Below are positions 35,965 to 47,072 of a stretch of 64,000 bases of DNA, piece by piece. A program made the translations under genes and the position numbers. The stretch comes from Halichoerus grypus. Its lineage: Eukaryota > Chordata > Mammalia > Carnivora > Phocidae. The stretch spans positions 173,072,437-173,136,436 of the forward strand of contig NC_135715.1 of assembly GCF_964656455.1 (NCBI RefSeq). Reading direction: 5' to 3'. Positions within the stretch are counted from its first letter, which is position 1. The number at the start of each line of letters is the position of its first letter. The notes beneath the pieces were generated by a model. The model saw only the letters and a program-made list of their open reading frames with translations. It had not been told where the DNA came from and did not search any database.

Positions 35965-36859
35965 ATGACAAGACGGAAAAACTCAACTCAGAAAAAAGAA
36001 CAAGAGGCAGTACCAACTGCCAGGGACCTAATCAATATGGACATTAGTAAGATGTGGGAACTAGAGTTCAGAATGACAATTATAAAGATACTAACTGGGC
36101 TTGAAAAAACCATGGAAGATACTAGAGAAACCCTTTCTGGAGAAATAAAAGAACTAAAATCTAACCAAGTCGAAATCAAAAAGGTTATTAATGAGATGCA
36201 ATAAAAAATGGAGACTCTAACTGCTAGGATAAATGAGGCAGAAGAGAGAATTACTGATAGAGAAGACAAAATGATGGAGAATAAAGAAGCTGAGAAAAAG
36301 AGAGATAAACAGCTACTGGATCACAAGGGCAGAATTCGAGAGATAAGTGATACCATAAGACAAAACAATATTAGAATAATTGGGATCCCAGAAGAAGAAG
36401 AAAGAGAGAGAGGGGCAGAAGGTATACTGGAGCAAATTATAGCAGAGAACTTCCCTAATTTGGGGAAGGAAACAGGCATCAAAATCCAGGAGGCACAGAG
36501 AACCCCCCTCAAAATCAATAAAAATAGGTCAACACCCCGACATCTAATAGTAAAACTTACAAGTCTCAGGGACAAAGAGAAAATCCTGAAAGCAGCTCGG
36601 GAGAAGAGGTCTGTAACCTACAATGGTAGAAACATTAGATTGGCAACAGACCTCTCCGGAGACCTGGCAGGCCAGAAAGGACTGGCATGATATCTTCAGA
36701 GCACTAAATGAGAAAAATATGCAGCCAAGAATACTATATCCAGCTAGGCTGTCATTGAAAATAGAGGGAGAGATAAAAAACTTCCAGGGCAAACAAAAAC
36801 TAAAAGAATTTGCAAACATGAAACCAGCCCTACAAGAAACATTGAAAGGGGTCCTCTAA
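35965..36859 (+). pseudogene. L1 ORF1 remnant
   Basis: It codes for the L1 RNA-binding coiled-coil protein remnant, starting MTRRKNSTQKKEQEA. An in-frame TAA at 36202-36204 stops it after 79 codons. The same frame continues from 36208 (METLTARINEAEERITDRED, a charged coiled coil) and shifts near 36660, where comparison with the minus-strand L1 suggests a two-base loss. The third frame then runs to the stop at 36857-36859. The coiled coil and the RRM/C-terminal part (REKRSVTYNGRNIRLATDLS) are visible. It is dead as written. Confidence 0.93.
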
Positions 36860-36940
36860 GCAAAGAGAGAGCCTAAAAGTAACATAGACCAGAAGGGAAC
36901 AGAGACAATATACAGTAACAGTCACCTTACAGGCAATACA

Positions 36941-39726
36941 ATGGCACTAAATTCATATCTTTTAATAGTTACCCTGAATATAAATGGGCTAAATGCCCCA
37001 ATCAAAAGACACAGGGTATCAGATTGGATAAAAAAGAACAAGACCCATCAATATGCTGTCTGCAAGAGACTCATTTTAGACCCAAAGACACCTCCAGTTT
37101 GAAAGTGAGGGGGTGGAAAACCATTTACCATGCTAATGGACACCAAAAGAAAGCTGGGGTGGCAATCCTTATATCAGACAAATTAGATTTTAAACCAAAG
37201 ACTGTAATAAAAGATGAGGAAGGACACTATATCCTACTTAAAAGGTCTATCCAACAAGAAGATCTAACAATTGTAAATATCTATGCCCCTAACATGGGAG
37301 CAGCCAATTATATAAGCCAATTAATAACAAAATCAAAGAAACACATCGACAACAATACAATAATAGTAGCGGACTTTAACACCGCCCCTCACTGAAATGG
37401 ACAGATCATCTAAGCAAAAGATCAACAAGGAAATAAAGACTTTAAATGACACACTGGACCAAATGGACTTCACAGATATATTCAGAACATTCCATCCCAA
37501 AGCAACAGAATACACATTCTTCTCTAGTGCCTATGGAACATTCTCCAGAATAGACCACATCCTAGGTCAAAAATCAGGTCCCAACTGGTACCAGAAGATT
37601 GGGATCATTCCCTGCCTATTTTCAGACCACAATGCTTTGAAACTAGAACTCAATCACAAGAGGAAAGTCGGAAAGAACTCAAATACATGGAGGCTAAAGA
37701 GCATCCTACTAAAGAACGAATGGGTCAACCAGGAAATTAAAGAATTTTAAAAATTCATGGAAACAAATGAAAATAAAAACACAACTGTTCAAAATCTTTG
37801 GGATGCAGCAAAGGCAGTCCTAAGAGGAAAGTATATAGCAATACAAGCCTTTCTCAAGAAACAAGAAAGGTCTCAAATACACAACCTAACCCTACACCTA
37901 AAAGAGCTGGAGAAAGAATAGCAAATAAAGCCTAAACCCAGCAGGAGAAGAGAAATAATAAAGATCAGAGCAGAAATCAATGAAATAGAAACCAAAAGAA
38001 CAGTAGAACAGATCAACGAAACTAGGAGCTGGTTCTTTGAAAGAATTAATAAGATTGATAAACCCCTGGCCAGACTTATCAAAAAGAAAAGAGAAAGGAC
38101 CCAAATAAATAAAATCATGAACGAAAGAGGAGAGATCACAACGAACACCAAAGAAATACAAACAATTATAAGAAGATATTATGAGCAACTATATGCCAGC
38201 AAATTAGACAATCTGGAAGAAATGGATGCATTCCTAGAGATGTATAAACTACCACAACTGAACCAGGAAGAAATAGAAAACCTGAACAGACCCATAACCA
38301 CTAAGGAAATTGAAGCAGTCATCAAAAATCTCCCAACAAACAAGAGCCCAGGGCCAGAGGGCTTCCCAGGGGAATTCCACCAAACATTTAAAGAAGAATT
38401 AATACCTATTCTTCTGAAACTGTTCTAAAAAGTAGAAATGGGAGGAAAACTTCCAAACTCATTTTATGAGGCCAGCATTATCTTGATCCCAAAACCAGAC
38501 AAAGACCCCAACAAAAAGGAGAATTACAGACCAATGTCCTTGATGAACATGGATGCAAAAATTCTCACCAAAATACTAGCCAATAGGATCCAACAGTACA
38601 TTAAAAGGATTATTCACCACGACCAAGTGGGATTTATCCCTGGGCTGCAAGGTTGCTTCAACATCAGCAAATCAATCAATGTGATACAATACATTAATAA
38701 AAGAAAGAACAAGAACCATATGATCCTCTCAATAGATGCAGAAGAAGCATTTGACAAAGTACAGCATCCTTTCTTGATTAAAACTCTTCACAGTGTAGGG
38801 ATAGAGGGTACATACCTCAATATCATAAAAACCATCTGTGAAAAACCCACAGCGCATATCATTCTCAATGGGGAAAAACTGAGAGCTTTCACCCTAAGGT
38901 CAGGAACATGGCAGGGATGTCCACTATCACCACTGCTATTCAACATAGTACTAGAAGTCCTAGCCACAGCAATCAGACAACAAAAAGAAATAAAAGATAT
39001 CCAAATGGGCAAAGAAGAAGCTAAACTCTCACTCTTTGCAGATGATATGATACTTTATGTGGAAAACCCAAAAGACTCCACCCCAAAACTGCTAGAACTC
39101 ATACAGGAATTCAGTAAGGCGGCAGGATATAAAATCAATGCACAGAAATCAGTTGTATTTCTCTACACCACCAGCAAGACAGAAGAAAGGGAAATTAAGG
39201 AGTCGATCCCATTTGCAATTGCACCCAAAACCATAAGATACCTAGGAATAAATCTAACAAAAGAAGCTAAGAATCTGTACTCAGAAAACTATAGAATACT
39301 CATGAAAGAAATTGAGGAAGACACAAAGAAATGGAAAACTTTCCATGCTCATGGATTGGAAGAACAAATATTGTGAAGATGTCAATGCTACCTAGAGCGA
39401 TCTACACATTTAATGCAATCCCTATCAAAATACCATCAACTTTTTTCAAAGAATTGGAAAAAATAATCCTAAAATTTGTATGTAACCAGAAAAGACCCCG
39501 AATAGCCAGAGGAATGTTGAGAAAGAAAAGCAAAGTTGGTGGCATCACAATCCCAGACTTCCAGCTCTATTACAAAGCTGTCATCATCAAGACAGTATGG
39601 TACTGGCACAAAAACAGACACATAGATCAATGGAACAGAATAGAGAGCCCAGAAATGGACCCTCAACTCTATGGTCAACTAATCTTCAACAAAGCAGGAA
39701 AGAATGTCCAATGGAAAAAGGGGGGG
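36941..39726 (+). pseudogene. L1 ORF2 remnant (endonuclease and reverse transcriptase)
   Basis: It starts at ATG 36941 (MALNSYLLIVTLNINGLN) and codes for remnants of the L1 endonuclease, then reverse transcriptase. Visible pieces: CCLQETHFR (endonuclease), SRIDHILG and FSDHNALKLELN (endonuclease C-terminal core), NKSPGPEGF (RT), [12 protein letters not shown] (RT active site) and [20 protein letters not shown] (thumb). Breaks: frameshift near 37030, frameshift near 37385, stops at about 37748, 37918 and 38426, and a frameshift near 39350. The cysteine-rich C-terminus is missing. Its base composition (A-rich plus strand) is typical of L1. Confidence 0.95.
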
Positions 39727-40228
39727 AAATTGGAGGGGGAGACGAACCATGAGAGACTGTAGACTCTGAGAAGCAAACTGAGGGTTCTAGAGGGGAGGGG
39801 GGTTGGGGGATGGGTTAACCTGGTGATGGGTATTAAGGAGGGCACGTAGTGAATGGAGCACTGGTTATTATACGCAAACAATGAATATGGAACACTACAT
39901 CAAAAACTAAATGAAGGGGGGGGAAATCGGAGGGGGAGACAAACCATGAGAGACTATGGACTCTGAAAAACAAACTGAAGGTTCTAGTGGGGAGGGGGGT
40001 GGGGGGATGGGTTAGCTTGGTGATGGGTATTAAAGAGGGTACGTTCTGTATGGAGCACTGGGTGTTATACGCAAACAATGAATCATGGAACACTACATCA
40101 AAAACTAATGATGTAATGTATGGTGATTAACATAACATAATAATAAAAATAAATAAATAAAAAAATTAATGATGTAATGTATGGTGATTAACATAACATA
40201 ATAAGAAAAATAAAAATAAAAATAAAAA
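39727..40228 (+). repeat. Tandemly doubled L1 3'UTR end
   Basis: Two successive copies of the same ~187-bp unit ('gggaaat[t/c]ggagggggagac[g/a]aaccatgagagact...acgcaaacaatgaat') begin at about 39725 and 39920. The last 40 bases ('aatgatgtaatgtatggtgattaacataacataataa') are themselves repeated at 40106 and 40168, each followed by an (AAAT)n-type tail. Confidence 0.9.
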
Positions 40229-41340
40229 TGAGCAAAACTCCACATATCCAACAAGCTGTTTGGTTTTGTATTTCAGCATAATGTGCCCATTGTAGAAAGG
40301 AGTTGTCAAGTAAGATAGGTGAACAGAGAACAAAGAGAAAAAAACAACCTTCATCGTCTGGAGTCAAGACTGGTATAAGACTCAATATTTGTTTATTTCG
40401 TGCTGCCTGCTTGGCTGCACGGTCTGCCAAATTGTTTCCCTTAGATTCTAAGGTCGTGTCCCTTTGATGTCCTCTCAGGTGAGTCCCAGCTACCTCCTGA
40501 GGTAGGTGTCCAGCCTCAAGAAGAGCAATAATTACAGGCCCATATTTGATTGGGGAGTTATTGCTTCATCATAATCTCCTTTCTTTCCAAATTGCCCCAT
40601 GGGATGTAGCACTACGGGGTCAGTATAAATATTAATTTTTAGGCCTTTCGCCAATTGAAGAGCATGGGTAAGTGCTATTAATTCAGCCTTTTGGGCAGAA
40701 GTATTTATTGGAAGGGCTTTTGCCTCAATGGTCTTAGTTAAACTAACTATAGCATATCTGGCTTTTCTTTCTCCCATATCCACGAAGTTACTGCCCTCAG
40801 TAAACCAATTGTCATATGCATTTTTTCCTTTCTTTCTTTCTTTCTTTCTTTCTTTTTCCTCTCTTTCTTTCTTTCTTTCTTTTTCTTTTTCTTTCTTTTC
40901 TTTTTCTTTCTTTCTTTCTTCTTTCTTTCTTTCTAAGATATTTGTTTTATTTATTTATTTATTTGAGAGCGAGAAAGAGCACAGAAGCAGGGGGAGAGTG
41001 ACAGAGGGGGGAAAGAATCCCAAGTAGACTCCCTGCAGACCACAGAGCCCGATGAAGGGCTCGATCCCACACCACCGAGACCACTACCTAAGTGGAAAGC
41101 AAGAGTCAGACGCTCAACTGACTGAGCCAGGCGCCCCTCGTCTGCATTTTCTTTCTTTCCTGTTTGAGCCAAGCCTTGGGATAGTGTTGAAAATAAAAGG
41201 GGACGATGGTAACTGTTTTACAGTCACGCGATATAGGCACGGGGCAGCTGTGAAATGCACCCCTTAGGCCTTGGGGAACATAGTTAATTGCCTTCTCGGC
41301 CCTAGTAGGAGATTAGTAGCTGCTCTTTATATCTGCTTTT
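40229..41340 (-). pseudogene. Class I endogenous retrovirus remnant (RNase H, possible env)
   Basis: Read on the minus strand, 40800 to 40390 resembles the RNase H domain at the end of a gammaretrovirus-like pol: the start-of-domain motif near 40790, the TSAQ-AELIALT helix near 40700, the GHQ motif region at about 40460-40480 and the 'ADRAAKQAA' end at about 40400-40425. The expected first catalytic Asp position reads Glu, and frames shift near 40600 and 40520. Further left, 40230-40330 holds an 'NQTACWICG' stretch like the start of an env surface region. The element is cut on the left by the L1 and split by a SINE at 40825-41142. No LTR was recognised. Confidence 0.65.
40825..41142 (-). mobile_element. 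CAN SINE with long (GAAA)n tail
   Basis: SINE body 40936-41142 on the minus strand. The tail on the same strand is a ~110-bp (GAAA)n array, seen as (TTTC)n at 40826-40935. The direct repeat TGCATTTT at 40817-40824 and 41143-41150 brackets body plus array, so the array grew from the SINE tail. It splits the retroviral remnant. Confidence 0.88.
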
Positions 41341-41344
41341 CCCA

Positions 41345-41447
41345 TATTTTTTTCTTAAGTAAGCTCTATGCCCAACGTGGGGCTTGAACTCAGCACTCTG
41401 AGATCAAGAGTTGCATGCTCTATTGACTGAGCCAGCCAGGTGCCCTG
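41345..41447 (-). mobile_element. Short CAN-related SINE
   Basis: The minus strand reads 'agggcacctggctggctcagtcaatagagcatgcaactcttgatctcagagtgctgagttcaagccccacgttgggcatagagcttacttaag'. It has no CT tract. Confidence 0.85.
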
Positions 41448-41499
41448 ATTCCATTATTCTTTACAAAAGTTCTCCTTACTTCCTATTAGCCAATCTCTC

Positions 41500-42140
41500 A
41501 TTGCTCCCACCCCCTGTGATAGCTCATAGTGACAGATACTGATTCCAGGCAAGAGTTTACCATTCCTGCTCGCAGGGACTCAGGTACCGCCATGCTCCAG
41601 GGGCTTATACAAAGCCTGATCCACAGGCATGGAATCCCACACAACAGCATCCAATCAGATGACCCACTTCCCAGTAAAAGGTGTGAGAATGGGTCCCTGA
41701 CCGTGAAACCATCGATTGTTGCACACACGGTGCTTCTAGAAGGAGCCAGCCCCACAGAGGAATAGAACAACTAGTGCACACCTGAAGTGCCAGCAAACTT
41801 CTGAGAGGATGCAGTACCATCTGTCAGGACGCATTTCCCCCAAGGCTTTGGGAACATTTCTGGGAACCAATGAGTGGGAGAGGGAGTGGTCCTACTTACT
41901 ATCACTTCCAAAGCTCCACCGCGGGACTTGGTGCTTCCATCCATTTCTGGATTCTGCAGCATTGGAAGTCCTGGTCCCAAAGGAGACAACTCTTGCTGGG
42001 GGACCCAGGAAGGTCCCATTGAACTACGAACTATGGCCGAGTCTGGGGCCCATTGGCCTGACTGTGCTCAGGCACGAGCTGATGAAACAAGGAGTCTCCC
42101 TGACCAGCAGGAGGAGCAGAGCTACTTTTAGACAGTGAGG
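41500..42140 (+). pseudogene. ERVL-like internal remnant (dUTPase region, tentative)
   Basis: The stretch 41870-42110 has the layout I associate with the 3' pol (dUTPase) region of ERVL elements: 'gaagtcctggtcccaaaggagacaactcttgctggggga' followed by 'cccattgaactacgaactatgg'. The plus frame gives pieces such as VPLNYELWPSLGPIGL. There are multiple frame breaks. The 41500-41800 part is less certain. No LTR edges were seen. Confidence 0.4.
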
Positions 42141-42381
42141 ACCCAAACTAACACAAGCCATGGACGAGAAGAGCAGCGTGTGGGTGGGGGAGAGGAAACG
42201 TCCACAAGGGCCATATTTATCAACAAACTCTTTTAACATGATTAATAATTAGAGTTGTTTTTTCCTCTAGATGTCTTTTTCTTCTTGTTCCATGCCTTTA
42301 GCACCATGGTCTTACCTTTTATGGCACTTAGAGCACTTAGGGAGGTTTAAATTTGTATGTGACTTGATTAAGGTTTTTCTT

Positions 42382-42498
42382 TTTTTTTTTGTTATTTATT
42401 TTTTATTATGTTCAGTTAGCCACTGTATAGTACAGAATTAGTTCTTGATGCCACGCTCAGTGACTCATTAGTTAAGTATAACACCCAGTGCTCTCTCG
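42382..42498 (-). mobile_element. L1 3'-end fragment
   Basis: 'ttatttattttttattatgttcagttagccactgtatagtacagaattagttcttgatgcca...cattagttaagtataacacccagtgctct' is the reverse strand of a carnivore L1 3' terminus. Confidence 0.85.
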
Positions 42499-42511
42499 CG
42501 CGAGCTCTTGT

Positions 42512-42615
42512 AAGCTCTGTGGGGGCAAGGTCCGTGTGTTTTTTTCCAGTATTGCACACCCAATTCCTACCATAATGCTGAGTGCATAGGGGCTCAGAAT
42601 TATTGAGTGATTAAA
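42512..42615 (+). repeat. L2 LINE 3' end
   Basis: 'taagctctgtgggggcaaggtccgtgtg...attgcacacccaattcctaccataatgctgagtgcataggggctcagaattattgagtga' fits the L2 terminal consensus. Confidence 0.6.
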
Positions 42616-43702
42616 CTTATTCAGGAATATTTAGTCTACAGCAAAATTTACTAAGTGTAGTAGCAAGAGAACATTATTGACAGGACACTATCACAAAATG
42701 TACAGAAGTCCTCGGGAGTAGACTTAAGATTCTAAAATACAGATGACAGTCAGCTGTCCAATAATTGGTCTAACAAGAAGATCTAACAAGGAGTGGTAGC
42801 TAAGTCTCATGCTATGTGGGGTGGCCTCCATTCCTTAAGTAGAAACAAACACGTGACAACACTGTGGAGATTTATGGGGTTGTTTGCGGTCGTGGGCATG
42901 AGGAAATTTGAAAAGCAAGCCCTCCTCTTCCATCTTCCTCACCAACCTATGTTAGGGTTAGCCTGCTCTCTCACATGGCTTGTAATTCTTAGCAACTATG
43001 ATATTATCATGTCCAGAAGGTCATTTTAAAGTGTTGTCTAGAAGGAAAAGATTTCTGATCTTTCCACATGAATAGCATGGACACAAAACGTACAGCCGTG
43101 TGTGTCCTCTCAGGGGTGAATCTGCACTCGGGCAAATCCAAAAGTGAGCTCCTCTTTTCATGCTGCTCCCCAGGCATATCGTTAGCCTCACCCTGGTCCT
43201 GCCCCCCCCAACTGTGGGAGCCTGATAAAATGGCAGATTCATGGGTCCCTTCCCAGAGCATGGTAAATTACATACAGCTGTTGCCAACTTAACGATGGTT
43301 TGACATGATTTTTCAACTTTACTACAGCGCGAAAGTGACAGGCTTTCAGCAGAAACTGTACTTCGAATTTTGAATTTATCCCGGGCTGGTGATATGCAGT
43401 ACATATTCTCTCGTGATGCTGGGTAGTGGCAGAAGGCTATAGCTCCCCATCAGCCACACAATCAAGAGGGAAAATAACCAATACACTGACGACCATTCTG
43501 CACCCATACAACCATTCTGGTTCACTTTCAGCACAGTATTCAATAAGTTACATGAGATATTCAACACTTTAGTATAACGTAGTCTTTGTGTGAGATGATC
43601 TTGCCCAACTGTTGGCTAAGGTAAGTGTTCTGGGCATGTTTAAGGGAGACTAGGTAAGCTAAGCTATTGATGTTCAATAAGTTGGGTTTATTAAATGCAT
43701 TT

Positions 43703-43799
43703 ATTTTATTTTATTTTATTTTATTTTATTATGTTATGTTAATCACCATACATCACATCATTAGTTTTTGATGTAGTGTTCCATGATTCATTGTTTGCG
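43703..43799 (-). mobile_element. Very short L1 3'-end insertion
   Basis: Only the last ~60 bases of an L1 ('acgcaaacaatgaatcatggaacactacatcaaaaactaatgatg', minus strand) plus a (TTTTA)n tail. A direct repeat TATTAAATGCATTT lies at 43689-43702 and 43800-43813, so this is a complete, extremely 5'-truncated insertion. Confidence 0.93.
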
Positions 43800-44201
43800 T
43801 ATTAAATGCATTTTTGACTTAATGCTATTATCACCTAACAATGGGTTTATCAGGACATAACCCCTTTTTAAGTCAAGGAAGATCTTTACTTTGCACTGAG
43901 AATTACTGATAAAGAAAAGAAAATATCTACTTGACTTCAAGAGGGAATAAGTCAATTGAAAGAGGTTTAATTAAGACAAAAAACTGACTGTACATAATTT
44001 ATAAAAGACATTTCAGAAGTCAGGATCCCATTGCCCCAAAAAATCAACTGAAGGCAGAATACTGGACCCTAATACATTTGCATAACATTTAATTTTAAAA
44101 TTTCATTTTGCATACAAAGGGAGAAACATGAAGAAAAGGGAATACTTTAGATTGGAAATCAAGACACAAATCAAGTACTACCAAGAAATACTGCACATAA
44201 C

Positions 44202-44207
44202 TTTATT
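44202..44207 (-). terminator. PECR: Candidate PECR polyadenylation signal (AATAAA)
   Basis: AATAAA on the minus strand, about 530 bases past the PECR stop codon, followed (44150-44190) by GT-rich text 'ttgatttgtgtcttgattt'. Another AATAAA lies at 44377-44382 with a weaker downstream region. Which is used cannot be told from sequence. Confidence 0.35.
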
Positions 44208-44733
44208 TTTCTTTTGAATCAAGAGGCTTTATACAAATCTAACTTCATGAACAAAACAAATCATGCATTGATAGTTACCATACAGCTTAATGGATCCAAA
44301 AGCATGATATCTACCATAAGATAGGCATCATTATATATTTCTAGTTTTAAGAATCATCATGATGCCATAATTTAGATTTATTGCCCATCTTTACAATTAA
44401 ATATTAAAACCTTTTGGGAGATCATGATACCTCTATTATTAATTTGAAATTATTTCATTTTCCAATTATCTTGCTCAGAAATAAAAGGCATAATCATAAA
44501 GTATGTTAAGCCCCATTCCTAAAAGAGAAATCTTTAATCACAGGCTAACTAGTGTTGTTTGGGGCTTAAACACGCATTATTTCAAGAACAGTTTTTGCAT
44601 AAGCATAATTGATAACATTAAAAAGGCAGAAAGTGATTATTCCATTCATATTATCAGCTCCTGGAAAGTACCAAAGTGCGTTCTTGAGATATTAAGGCAT
44701 TTGGGGACAAAAGACACCTCCAGTTTCCTTAGC

Positions 44734-44841
<108 letters not shown>

Positions 44842-44974
44842 TCAGGTGCAAATCTATTAACCTCCTTCATCCTCTTAGTTTCCAACAGACCCTCTTCTTA
44901 TTTTCCCTAATTCACCCCTTTTCTTTTTTCAGCAAGAAAAAAGAAATCATTAGGACAACTGGCAAAGGTCTTGA

Positions 44975-45115
44975 GAAAATCCTGGTTTTGAATCCCAGCC
45001 CTGCCACACATACTAGCCTTGCCAAATTTGGAGAAGTTCCTCCTCCTGAGCCTGTTTTCCTCAGGGGGGTAACAACATCTGTTCTTCTGAAGTTGTGAAA
45101 ATGAAATGTGATGGC
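44975..45115 (+). repeat. MIR
   Basis: 'tcctggttttgaatcccagccctgccacacatactagccttgccaaatttggagaagttcctcctcctgagcctgttttcctca' is a plus-strand MIR core. Confidence 0.7.
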
Positions 45116-45784
45116 CTGCGTCGCGCGCTTGGCATACTGCGGCCGCTGCATCTACACTGCCCTAGGACCCAGGATGACCTGAAAGACATGTGCTTACTTT
45201 GTACCAGGCACACGTAACTGCCTTTCCAGAATCCAGTCCCTCATCCTCTCTTTCCAAGAGCCTCCACCTGCACTTGGGAATCCATGAGGTTCTGGGGAAG
45301 CGGCCCCACTTTGATCACCGACTGAGCTAAGTTAAGCAGTGCACTCCATTCCTCTGGCTCTGGTTACTGCTTGAGGACGGCCACACGCATCAGCTCGTCC
45401 AAAACAGAGTAGGTCTCAGAATTCTGCTAGAAATGCTGTAACAATGTCATTCCCTCCCCTCTCTCTGCCCAGCTGGCTGGGGACAAAGAAGCATGGGGCT
45501 TTCGGGTGGCAGGCCACTGTTCTGCAACCAGGAGAGTCCATCTTAAGATAAAGCCAACACAGCAGAAGCAAAAACAGAGGGAAAAGAAAAAAAAATTATC
45601 CCCAATGAGCTCAGTGAACAGATGATTCAAGTCTGGCTTGCTGTTCAGTTATGCGGGCCAATAAATGCCTTTCTTGCTCAGGCAAGTTTGAGCTGCAGCG
45701 AAAAGCATCCTATGTGATACAGGGCTTTAAATGTGTGTTATCTAATTTAATGCTCCCAACCTAAGTTTACTCAATAAATGCTGT

Positions 45785-45890
45785 AAGTAACCCCACTTTA
45801 CAGAAAAGAAAATGGAGGCCTACAGACATTAATTTTCCCAAGATCACACAGCTAGTAAGGGTCTAGCAGGGCTTCCACCCCAGGCTTTGT
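45785..45890 (-). repeat. MIR
   Basis: 'ccccactttacagaaaagaaaatggaggcctacagacattaattttcccaagatcacacagctagtaagggtctagcagggcttccaccccaggc' is the reverse strand of a MIR. Confidence 0.8.
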
Positions 45891-45985
45891 CACTCCAGGG
45901 CTGGCAATCTTCAAGAAAACACAGGACAGAAAGGCTCAGTAAGTATTCCCACTCGTTATTTGGGGGGAGGGGGGGACATATTGTT

Positions 45986-46190
45986 TGTTTTTTTTTTAAA
46001 GATTTTATTTATTTATTTGTCAGAGAGAGAGAGAGCGAGAGAGAACACAAGCAGGGGGAGCGGCAGGCAGAGGGAGAAGCAGGGTTCCACTGAGCAGGGA
46101 GCCGGATGTGGTACTCGATCCCAGGACCCTGGGTTCATGACCTGAGCCGAAGGCAGACGCTTAATGACTGAGCCACCCAGGCATTCCCGG
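45986..46190 (-). mobile_element. CAN SINE
   Basis: A minus-strand full-length copy, in the same orientation as PECR. No clear target duplication was found because the flanks are G-rich and low complexity. Confidence 0.9.
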
Positions 46191-46284
46191 GTGGGGGGTG
46201 GGGGGGAGTATATTCTTGAAAAATCGCTGTAGCTGATTTCGCCAAAAGCTTAAAAAATATCTTTACACTAATAAATACAGTGTT

Positions 46285-46465
46285 TGGGATACTTGGGTGG
46301 CTCGGTCGGTTAAGCATCCGATTCTTGGTTTCTCTCTCAGGGTCATGAGATGGAGCCCTGCATCCAGCTCAGCGGGGAGTCTGCTTGGGATTCTCCCTCT
46401 CCCTCTGCCTTCCCCCTGCTCTCTTTCTCTAAAGTAAATAAATAAAATCTTTAAAAACAAAACAA
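46285..46465 (+). mobile_element. CAN SINE (diverged)
   Basis: The head is mutated ('gggatacttgggtggctcggtcggttaagc'). The target duplication ACAGTGTT lies at 46277-46284 and 46466-46473. Confidence 0.9.
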
Positions 46466-46864
46466 ACAGTGTTGGAATTACAAAAGAGAACTGTTTCACT
46501 GGAGGCCTGGAGAAGCAGCTGCCTGGAGTTACTTTCCCTTCCTAAAGGAGAATCGACAAATACCCTAAACACCAGCAGTGAGGGAAGTAGAAAGCGTCCC
46601 TTCCACCTTGGCCACTTTAAATACTATCTGAAAACAGTTTTGCATAACACGTAGGCATTTCTGTCTTTCTAACCAGGTGCACATCACCACATTGATGTTA
46701 TTAGTAAAGAAATATAGATGGGAGGGGGCAATAATAAATAATATTAAAGTCCCAGACTAATCATTTATTAATGCAAAGAAGGTCTGAAGCCTTGAGTAGA
46801 CTGTTAGTACACAAAAGAGTAGGGTGAACCTAGGTCCCTGATACGAAATTGAAATACATGTGCA

Positions 46865-47072
46865 GGGGCGCCTGGGTGGTGCAGTCAGTTTAGCAGCTGA
46901 CTCTTGGTTTCAGCTCAGGTGTGATCTCAGGGTCGTGAGATAGAGCCCTGCGTCGGACTCCATGCTCAGCAGAGTCTGCTTGAGATTCTCTCTCCCTGTC
47001 CCTCTGCCTGCCCCTCCTCCCATGTTCTCTATCTCTCTCTCACTGAAATAAATAAATAAATCTTAAAAAAAA
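46865..47072 (+). mobile_element. CAN SINE
   Basis: A full-length copy, antisense to PECR. Imperfect duplication AAATACATGTGCA / AAATACACATGCA lies at 46852-46864 and 47073-47085. Confidence 0.93.

Larger units (their letters stand above)
35860..40228 (+). mobile_element. L1 LINE, near full length but internally deleted
   Basis: The element contains a stretch of 5' leader ('tgttctctcattcatctattctcctctggacaaa', just before the ORF1 ATG at 35965), ORF1 and ORF2 remnants, and a 3'UTR present twice. The C-terminal part of ORF2 is deleted: the frame runs to '[11 protein letters not shown]' near 39720 and then jumps directly into the G-rich 3'UTR. The right flank (from 40229) is retroviral DNA, so this L1 probably inserted into an older ERV. 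The left edge is approximate and I could not find a target duplication. Confidence 0.93.
20063..44733. other. MREG-PECR intergenic interval
   Basis: About 24.7 kb separate the MREG start codon from the PECR stop codon. I find no third gene. It is made of the repeats listed separately plus unassigned stretches: 20500-20670, 22090-22920, 23110-23340, 23830-24360, 24600-25890, 27400-28120, 28350-29555, 29790-30780 (30195-30600 may be another ancient repeat), 31760-32150, 32775-33460, 33700-34820, 35165-35855, 42250-42380 and 42620-43685. Open frames in these stretches are short and show no recognisable domains. Confidence 0.8.

Noticed and set aside
36208..39376. Long open frames that could be host genes
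   Set aside because: They are pieces of L1 ORF1 and ORF2 (FADD active-site motif, coiled coil) with intervening stops.
41500..42140. Possible unknown protein gene with two overlapping frames (41809-42138 and 41874-42131)
   Set aside because: The text resembles an ERVL internal region and the frames lack start context or splice signals. It is listed as a tentative ERV remnant instead.
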